From contig DAIDHF010000032.1 in assembly GCA_027452005.1 (NCBI GenBank), forward strand, positions 1-32,641: DNA of 32,641 bases, given 5' to 3'. Positions 22,369 to 31,100 of the stretch are shown here, piece by piece. The translations under genes and the position numbers were made by a program. Origin of the DNA: Acidimicrobiales bacterium. GTDB taxonomy: Bacteria > Actinomycetota > Acidimicrobiia > Acidimicrobiales > JAKAVM01. The notes under the pieces were generated by a model. That model was given only the letters and a program-made list of their open reading frames with translations. It searched no databases and had not been told where the DNA came from. Positions within the stretch are counted from its first letter, which is position 1; every line of letters begins with the position of its first letter.

Positions 22369-24852
22369 CTATGACGATGCATGATAAGTAACAGCTACCC
22401 CAATAATTGAACCTGACACGATCCCAGCAGCCGATCCGTAAAAGGTGGCGTCCCCGAAGCTAAATACCCCGCCGTCAGCCCCAAAGAGCCAGTAGCCATG
22501 GCCGTTTGAGGTGCTTGCAATAGCTACAATTGGGGCAGAAAGGTGCATAGCTCCCGTAGAGCCATAAAAGGTGGCATCGCCAAAGCTAAATACCCCTCCG
22601 TCTGAGGCGACCAGCCAATATCCTCTGGCGTCCAGAGTCGGGGTGAGAGAAACTACTGGTGCATTGAGATGCATAGCCCCGGTAGAGCCGTAGAAGGCGG
22701 CATCGCCGTAGGAGAAGACACCACCGTCTTGGCCTAAGAGCCAATATCCCTTGCGGTCGGGTGTAGCTGCCATGGCAACTATTGGTGCTGCCAGGTGAAG
22801 ACCTGACGATACAGGCGAACCATAGAAGGTGGCATCGCCACTCGAGGCTACCTCACCTGATGACGAGGCCACCCAGTAGCCAGCCCCACCGGGGCCAGAG
22901 GCAATTGCCACCACCGGGGCGGTGGGACGATAGAAGGGGGGGCCGACGTCTCCTCCACTGAGTTGACCCATGTCGGAGGCATCGCCTGCGGTGAAGGTGT
23001 AGTTGGCGTTGGAAGTCGAGATGTAATAGCCCCCACCGTCGGGGGTGGATGCAATCGCCGAGACATCGGGTAACACTGTCGACTGGTCGGGAATGATGTG
23101 GGGAGCAGAACCAAATCCATAGGTGGCCCCGGTCGACGACAAAAGCCAGTAGCCCTGTGGGAAGTAGGTGGCAGAGGGGGTGACTGAGTTGGACTCAGCC
23201 GACATCGGCCCGGGACCGGCCTGATTCACGGCGACCACGGTGAAGGTATAGGAAGTTGCGTTGGAAAGGCCGGTGAAGTCTAGGGAGCTTGCAGAGCCTG
23301 GGGCGGTCTCCACTAGACCTCCTGGAGACGCAGTAATGGTATATGAGCTAATAGCAGACGAACCCCAAGAGACTGGCGGGACCCACGACACAGTTGCCGA
23401 TCCGTTGCCGATAGAAGCACTTATGGCGGTCACGATCCCAGGCGCTCCGCCAGCAGGCACAGTGACCACCACAGCTGGCGAGGTCGAAGGTGCGTAGGCG
23501 GGTACTATCCCCATGTCTCCTTGAACCCCTTGGGGCAAGGGGGACGTGGGAGCAGTGGTCCCCAGGGAGCCACCACTATAGGAGGCGGTAATCGATTGGG
23601 GACCTGGGCTAGTAAAAGACGTCGTGCAGGTCACCTGCGGTGTAGTGGACTGGGGATAGCCGTCATATCCAGGGTTGGGCACTGAAAGGCCCTGACAGCT
23701 GGCAATGGGAGCCGAGCCGTTGAACATTGAGATCGATCCACCTTCGGGGATACCACCTCCGTTAGCAGAGACCGTGGCGGTGAGGGTAACGGAAGTCCCC
23801 GGGCCAGGATTCGTGTTGGAGGAAGAGACAGACACGGTGGTGGGAACCGTGCAGGTGTCGTCTCCTATGGTTTGCTCACAGGCCGGTACGAAGGGGAGTT
23901 CATTGGCCCAGGTGAGATCGACGGAGGCCAAGAAGGTGGGAGTGGGGGTGGCAGGCGGCGCTCCAGGCTGGGATCCACTAGCCACCTCGAGCATCAACCA
24001 CGCCGAGCCAGGTCCTTTGCCGCCGTTGTCTATGCCGATCCCGACCCAGCAGCCCCCTTCGGCACAGAACTGCTCGTTATCGGCGCTGTTGGTGAGGACA
24101 GACAGTCGATGGCCCCAACTGGGAAAGACGGTCCACTGGGGATCGAGGACATAGAGGCAGACGGTGTTGAATCCGGTCGACCCGCCATCAGGGCCCACCC
24201 CGCAGCCGTCGTCGTATAGGTAGGCAAATATGGCCGCTATAGGATCGGCGTTGCCTCCATCGAGGCCCGACCCTCCTCCACCGAAGTCAGGCCAGGTGGC
24301 GCCCGGGCCAAACAGTGGCCCCAGCTGAACGCCGGTGGGGACACTGGGATCCTGGCCTCGTCCAGAAAACACGGCGGTTTGGAGCACCCAGGAATCGAAT
24401 AACGTGGAATGCCCGGTGAAGGGCTCTAGTCCCCTGGCGGTCCTCTCCAAGTTGATCACCACGAACTGTTGCTCTTGGGCAGTGAGCGATGTCCAGTTGG
24501 AAGGAAGCACCATGGGACCAACCCCTTCATAGGAGCGGGCCTGGTCGACATTGGCGAGTTCAGTGTCCACACAAGGAGTTACTTCCGAAACCGGAAGATC
24601 CTGTTCAGGCATAGCGAAGCAGGTTTCGGTCCCGTTGGAGAGCGTATTGATCTGGTCGAGTGGGACAGTCCCGGTAATGTTCCTCCCCGGCACGTCGGGG
24701 GGCACGATCCCGACGGTTGTACTAGCTCCAAGGCGGGTTGTACTAGCTCCAAGCAAGGCCCCCAAGGTGGTAGTGGAAGTAGCGACCAAGAGTAATAGAC
24801 CAGCCCACGGTCTAAACCATCTGTGAAGCAACCTACTCCGTAATTGCCTCAT
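22369..24852 (-). CDS. Secreted CAP-like / Ig-like / Fn3 / GYW-repeat protein
   Basis: 827 residues from ATG 24852. An N-terminal signal (FRPWAGLLLLVATSTTTLGA) leads into a Pro/Thr region and a CAP/SCP-like domain (about residues 125-300): FVVINLERTARGLEPF, WGHRLSVLTNSADNEQF, and paired Cys in DDGCGVGP, NTVCLYV, EQFCAEGGCW. Then a bacterial Ig-like domain (about 340-430, TSVTLTATVSANGGGIPEGG) and an Fn3 domain (about 465-565, NGSATVSWVPPVSWGSSAIS ... YTFTVVAVNQAGPGPMSAES). The last 250 residues are six GYW units; the last three are nearly identical (DGGVFSFGDATFYGSTGAMH), so recently duplicated. No LPXTG or C-terminal anchor. CAP proteins are secreted and diverse in function. Likely extracellular; role unknown. 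Confidence 0.8.
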   Translation of the reverse strand: MRQLRSRLLHRWFRPWAGLLLLVATSTTTLGALLGASTTRLGASTTVGIVPPDVPGRNITGTVPLDQINTLSNGTETCFAMPEQDLPVSEVTPCVDTELANVDQARSYEGVGPMVLPSNWTSLTAQEQQFVVINLERTARGLEPFTGHSTLFDSWVLQTAVFSGRGQDPSVPTGVQLGPLFGPGATWPDFGGGGSGLDGGNADPIAAIFAYLYDDGCGVGPDGGSTGFNTVCLYVLDPQWTVFPSWGHRLSVLTNSADNEQFCAEGGCWVGIGIDNGGKGPGSAWLMLEVASGSQPGAPPATPTPTFLASVDLTWANELPFVPACEQTIGDDTCTVPTTVSVSSSNTNPGPGTSVTLTATVSANGGGIPEGGSISMFNGSAPIASCQGLSVPNPGYDGYPQSTTPQVTCTTSFTSPGPQSITASYSGGSLGTTAPTSPLPQGVQGDMGIVPAYAPSTSPAVVVTVPAGGAPGIVTAISASIGNGSATVSWVPPVSWGSSAISSYTITASPGGLVETAPGSASSLDFTGLSNATSYTFTVVAVNQAGPGPMSAESNSVTPSATYFPQGYWLLSSTGATYGFGSAPHIIPDQSTVLPDVSAIASTPDGGGYYISTSNANYTFTAGDASDMGQLSGGDVGPPFYRPTAPVVAIASGPGGAGYWVASSSGEVASSGDATFYGSPVSSGLHLAAPIVAMAATPDRKGYWLLGQDGGVFSYGDAAFYGSTGAMHLNAPVVSLTPTLDARGYWLVASDGGVFSFGDATFYGSTGAMHLSAPIVAIASTSNGHGYWLFGADGGVFSFGDATFYGSAAGIVSGSIIGVAVTYHASS

Positions 24853-25195
24853 GATGACCTATTGCACACAAGAGCGCACTATATTTTCATGCCACTTTGG
24901 CGAGTTGCTGATCTTCATACTCGCCTGGTGAATGGTCCCAGATCGGTGTTGTGCTATTCCAGCACAAGGTTTCAGGAGGCTCGTCGACACATTGAACTCT
25001 AAGACTGTTGCTCTGATCGCAAATCCCAGATTCCGCTTCATCGATGCCTTTCTCTGAAAGTCTCTTCGTGATCCAGTTTAGCGGAAAAGTAAGGTCCAAA
25101 GAACTACGAGTCCAATTTAAATTTCACGATGGAACTGCTAGTGGACATGAACTCTCTCTTTTCACCACCTGTGCGATGTTGGGCATGGGACTGGT
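24853..25195. other. Intergenic stretch between the two large surface-protein genes
   Basis: 343 bases with no supportable gene on either strand and no strong terminator. On the minus strand TATAGT (24883-24878) lies 25 bases before the downstream gene's ATG and could be a -10 box; the matching -35 is poor. Confidence 0.45.
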
Positions 25196-28100
25196 CTACT
25201 CCACTAAGTTGTAGAACTCGGTCGTTGTCGGATAAGTTGCCCACGGGTATACGAGCACCTGCTGGGGATCGCCGGTGATTGCGTCTCCCCATAGGACGTC
25301 GGTGCCGGGAGGTGAAGTCTCCAATACGGTATAAATACCAGGTTCCAAGTTAGGTTCCTCCGCCGTGCAGGGGGTTCCATAGGGAGTGGAAGACGAGCAA
25401 GTCACGCTAAGCGTCGTAACCGATGGGCTGGTTACAGGAGCGTTGACGGTCACAGTGGCGGTTCCTGACGATCCGCTGAGTGCTTCGTTATAGAAGATGT
25501 CCACGGGGATTTGGCCTGTTAGGTAGTCCTCGTTCATCGCGACCGTGGTCGTCGCACCAGGGCTCACCACTACCGTCTCGGTGGTCATTTTCGAGACAGA
25601 AAAAGTCGGATTCTGATATCCGTTTGACGGTGACATTACCCCGATGGTGTAGGTTCCAGGCAGAAGAGAGGTGAATGTGGTTTCTGCACACGAACAGCTA
25701 GGAACCCAGGTGGTGATTAGCGATGCTGGCATCGACGACGGGATGCCTCCAGAGGGTCCGCCGGAAATGGTGAGTAACGCCCCTCCGGTTTCAAGGAAAG
25801 GCGTATCGTTGCCAAAGTCCTGAACTGTTACTTGCCCGGGGATTGCCGTGGCGGTAAAGCCTGCCGTTCCAGACACCGTACCCGGTTTCACGTCGATGAT
25901 CTGGGGTGAGGAAAGTAATTCGGAGTATCCCGGGGGAGCTTCAGCTGGGGTTATCTGGTATGCTCCCGCAAGGAGACCGTTGAGCGTCACCGATGAAGTC
26001 GAACACGTTGGGCTAGCACACGTAGTCGTCACCGACATGGGAACCGAGGTATATCCTGGTGGCGGACTGATCGGATAAGGGTAGACTCGGGCGACAGTAA
26101 ACTTTGCACCTGTGCTTGCGAGCTCGGAGTCGTTGGTCGTGAGGGTGATAGCCACAGAGCCAGACTCGCTCATGTCCTCAGGCACCAGTTGCTCACTCGG
26201 ATCTGGGCAAATTCCCGAAATCGGCTGATCGTTTGAGTAGTTAACTCCGGGTTGGCTCGAGAAACAGTGCTCTGGCTGCAAGAGGGTTAGGCGCCGGTAG
26301 CTTGGTCCCGATAAGGGACCCGGCTGGGTGGCCGCGCAGATGGCTCCGGCGAGCAGGTTCGTCGGAGGAGTTGCGTTGTTGGTTGCCGAGCACAGGGCTC
26401 CGACGATCGGTCCAAGGGATTTATACCCTGGTGGGGTGACCACCTCGGTCACTGTGTAGATCGCTGGAGATCCCTTGTAGAAAGAGGGTAGGAATGCAAG
26501 GATGTCGCCTTGGCTCGGGTTGTATGGCGACACCATACACTCAGGTGCCTCAGATTTCGTGGCGGGAACCGTAGTCGATGTGGTTGACGGCGCCCCCGAC
26601 GGAGGAGCACTTGAACAGGTGGCGACTCCATAGAGGTTGATCGACATATAGAAGGGCCCGTAGCCGTGGGCTGATAATGCTGGCGAGTCGACCTCGAAAA
26701 CTGCTGGCTGGAGCTTTGATGTCACCGTTGGGGCTGGCGGGGCGGTTGCCGTATCGTTTCCAATCTTCCCGATGGCGAGCATTCCATCGTTGGCTGACGC
26801 GCATGATAGCCCGGGCTCGAATGGAATGGTTGTCGGTGTGGTAGTGGTTGAACCTCCAGGTGACGTTGTAGTAGACGTGACGGTTGTCGAGGTGGTCGTG
26901 GTGCAACCAACATTGCCACAGCCATTGTCGCTACCACCGTTGCCGTTCCCGTTATTGGAGCCACCGTTTCCTCCGCCACCTCCGTTGCCGTTATTGGAGC
27001 CACCGTTTCCGCCGTCACCTCCGTTGCCGTTCCCTCCGCCGTTACCACCGCCGCCGTTGCCTCCCTTGGCGAAGGGATGGGCAGGACCAACGGCATATGT
27101 TCCGCTGTTTGGCTGGTTAGACCCGCACTTCACTTGGGAAAAATCAATAACCTGAGTAACCCCACCAACACCGACATCAACTTCGACAGGATAGTGTAAC
27201 TCGTAACCACCGTGGACCTGGGTTTCGAACAGAGTATATACGCCAGGTGAGAGATTGCCGAAGTTGAGGGTAACCTCTTTGCAGTTGGGACTGACATGAG
27301 ATTTCTCTGGTCGCGATGGCCTAACTTTATTGGCCGCGTGCAACCCATGGTCCGAGTTCCCCGGAGTGGTTCCGGTTAGATTGGGTGGGCAAGTGACGGG
27401 CGGTGCTGTATCGCACTGGGATTCGCTGATCTGAAGAGCAGGCGGGTTTAGCGACGGATCGGACGCTGGCCCGTAAAGCGAGAAGGTTGCCCCCACCAAC
27501 CCGTCGCAGTTCATGGCGATCTTTACCACGCTCTGGGAACCGGGGATTGGGTAGTTGCATATCATCTGGGTCGGGTCAGGGTAGAGGCTGGGATTACACG
27601 TAGGGGCTGGCGGTTCCGGCGGCACCCGTCCGCCGGTGAATGCAATCGTTGTTGTGAGCGAGGGATCGGCTGGAGTGGCGGGGTTGACCGTCACCGTTGC
27701 GGCTGGTGGTGGATTAGACGGGGTCGCCGTCGGCGAGTCACACGAGCCACCAGACGAATTTGCATATGTAGGTTGAGACCAAGGAGGGGGAAACTCATAG
27801 CCGGGTGGCGGGCAGATCTCCTGGACTTGGTAGACACCCGGCAGGAGATTAGGGACCACGACCGAGGCAAGTGAACATCCCGACTGACCGGTTGGACAGG
27901 CGGACTCGACGTACTCATTTACATAGTCAGCTGGCGTCGGGGGCGCCGACATATTGGTGTAGGTGAACGAGTCGCAACTCCCCCCAGAGGTGCCAGTCAC
28001 GAGGAACCATGCCCCCCCTGCTGATCCCGAGTCGGCTTGGGGCTCGTTGGGATCGTAGTAGTCGACCTGCTTGGTAATGGTGATTGACCCCGGATAGGCG

Positions 28101-31100
28101 CAGTTGGAGGTGACAGCAAATGCGGCCGTGGCTGGAACTGAAGTACCAACAGGGCAGTTTGGCTGGTAGGTAGACCCCACCGCTGAGATCGGACACACCG
28201 TGACAGTTACCGGGGTGGAGTTATTCTCATATCCCGGTGGCGCATCCATCTCGACGACGGTGTAGGTGCCAGGCTCCAAGTTAGCAAGTACCGGATCGGG
28301 ATTAGCGGGAGTCCCAACCTCCCAGCAACCGGTTGTCGAGCCATAGGTACAGTTGGGATCGAAGCTTGCAGTTACCGTCGTGATGGCATTCCCTGAGGTT
28401 GAGGAACCGGGATAGATCGCGAACTCTGGACCGTTGCCGTTCAGAAAGGACATGTCATTGCCCTGCTTGATGATCTGGAGCGATCCAGTCTGGTAGTGGT
28501 CGGTGAAGGCAACACCTTGGCTAGTGGTCGAAACTGTACCTGGAAGAACCACGACCTGTTGGGTAGTGACAGCCGGTAGGTTGTAACCGTCTGGCGGGGA
28601 GTCTTCGGTGATCTGGTAAAGTCCGGGCATTAGGTTAGAGATTGTCGTCGCTGCATCGTTTGTGGACGAATTCCATTTGACCGTCACAGGGCCGTCGGGC
28701 ATTGCCTGGTAGTTTTGGCCCCCACAGCTTGCAAGCGACGGTGGGCTAGTCCCGAGAAGTGAGACGGTAAAGGTGGCCCCTCCGGTATGTAAGAATGGAA
28801 CATCGTCACCATTCTTGAGGATGGTAAGCGATCCCGGTGAAGCACAGTTTTGGTAGGTGCCAGTGAAAGTGGCGACACCACTCTGGTTGTTGGGGATATT
28901 CCCAGCTGGAACGGTGATCGTCATGAGCGGAGAGAGAGGCAGAATATAACCGGTTGGAGCGACGATCTCGGTGACCGTGTAGTTGCCTGGCATGAGGTTA
29001 GAAACTAGCCCGGTCGCCTGGTTGTTAGCTGGGTCCCAGGAAACCGTTACAGTTGTTGGAGTGGGGCTGTATTGATAGGAGCCACAGAACCCCGGGGCTA
29101 GAGGGAGCGGCGAGTTGGCGGTCACCAGGAACTGAGCACCGCCGGTTGGTAGGAATGGAGTGTCGTTGCCAGCCTTGATAATGGATAGTTGCTGAGGGAT
29201 CACGCAGTTATTGAAGGTTGCGCGAGCCTCGTTGCCAGGGGTCACGTTGACATTCGACGGGTTGGCTGGGTCGATGCCATAGCCAAAAGGCGGTGTCTCT
29301 GACACCGAGTAGCTCTGGGGATAGAGATTGGTGATGTCACCCCCCGTGCACATTGGATAGTAGGGGTTTCCTGGGCTCGGCTGGGAAACTATGAAGGTTG
29401 AGCAATCAGGGGTACCTCCCTGGCCAATAGTAACTGAAAAGCTTGTCGTGTCCAGGCCCGATGGCGAGGTGAAGGTAAAGATCGCACCGGCGACCGATAC
29501 GTCAAGATCATTTCCTAGCTTGTTCAAAATTATTGAACCTGCTTTGACTAGGTCCTCGAAGGAAAACAGGGTGGATGCGTCGGTTCCCTGGACACATGGG
29601 GATGTGCTACCGGTACCAACCTGGCAGGTCTCTGAGACTGGACTGGCTAGGTTGAAGTCCCCGTCAATAGGAGCTGAGGTTTCCGTCACCGTGTAGCTAC
29701 CCGGGGCCAGTCCTGAGATCACACCGCCAGCGCACGACGGTGTATAGCCCGGAATCGATGATAGCGTCAGGGTCGAGCAGTCGATAGCTCCAGTGGAATC
29801 TACTGAGAATGATCCGGTGGTCTGTTGGCCACTGCAGTCACCGAAGACAGGGCTACCAGACAGTGAGAAGCGCGCCCCTGTAATGGAGTACTCCGGGTCA
29901 TTGGAGTACTTGTCGAGGCTAATTGAACCTCCTGGTATCGGCTGGCATACGGCGGTTGTCGTCGAAGTCGATGGAGGGCCTGTCGTCGTGGTCGACGGCG
30001 GCGGAGGGACCGACGTAGGCGGCGGGGTCGTGCAGGTGTCGGTCACCGTTTCGAGCACTGGAGACGGCTCAGGCGGATTTGGCGCGACGAAGGTCACCAA
30101 GGCAGCCGAGCAGCTGCTGGGTGAAGTGGTCTCCACTAATTGGTAGGTGGCGCCGGGAACCAGACCGCTGATCACCGCACGGTTCGGGTTTTCAGCGCTA
30201 TCCACCGTGCAGTTGTAGGACTCGAACCCGCCTCCCGGGGCGACCGCATCGGACTCGGGGACAGTTACCGGCCAGCTCCCCCCAGAGCCATTGGAGGACC
30301 CGCACGACGAAGAGCCATCCGAGTGGGTCTCGATTGCACCGATACCGATAGGCGTCCCGGGCGGGGTCGCCGAACTGGCAAACTTGGTCAGTTGGAGGTC
30401 TAGAACCGCGCCACCGACCGGGTTGCCGTTCTGGTCGACCTTGTTGACGTCGACACTGTCGGTCTGGGGATGACCAGGCTGATCCTGGAAGGAGAACAGC
30501 GCCGATCCCGCTGGTCCAGCGGTGATAGTTTCACAAACCTGGCCGGGAAACTCGGTGCAGTTCTGCTTCGGGATGTTCAGCAAGACATAACCGTTAGGAG
30601 GTGTATTCTCCACAGCGGTGTAGGTGCCTGGATAGAGGTTGCCGATCGAGCCGTTGTTGCACTGGGGTGTATAGCCAGCGATGACCGTGACGAAGGCGGG
30701 TGCCCCCGAACAGACAAGCTCCCCGTCGGGTCCGGTGGTCACTGGACCGTAACCGCTTGTGGGGAAGCTCGGGCCATAGAGGGTGAAGGTGGCACCGGCC
30801 AGTGGTTTAGGCGGGCTGGAGGTATCGGTCTTCTTGACCTCTAAGTGGGCGGGCTGGAGGTTGTTGGTGAAGTCCGCCTGGGTGGTCCCGCCAGAGACGA
30901 CCAACTCGGACTGAACCGGTGTAGCCGATGCAGTGCCCGACACCGAGGAGACTTCGCTCACCTCGTAGTGGCCGGGCACCAGGTTGGAGAGCGTGTACTG
31001 ACCGTCGTTGCAGGTTCCGTAACCCGACGACGTAGGTATTGAGATGAAGTAGGAATCGGCTGCGCTTGCCGGGGTGAAGTCTCGGCTGGCCTCTGTGGGA

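Noticed and set aside
26880-27060. CRISPR-like array of short repeats
   Set aside because: The units are contiguous G/N-coding simple repeats with no unique spacers and lie inside an open reading frame.
29793-30146. Plus-strand frames opposite the giant gene (Val/Gly-rich)
   Set aside because: They are shadows of Thr/Pro-rich coding on the minus strand; no independent evidence.
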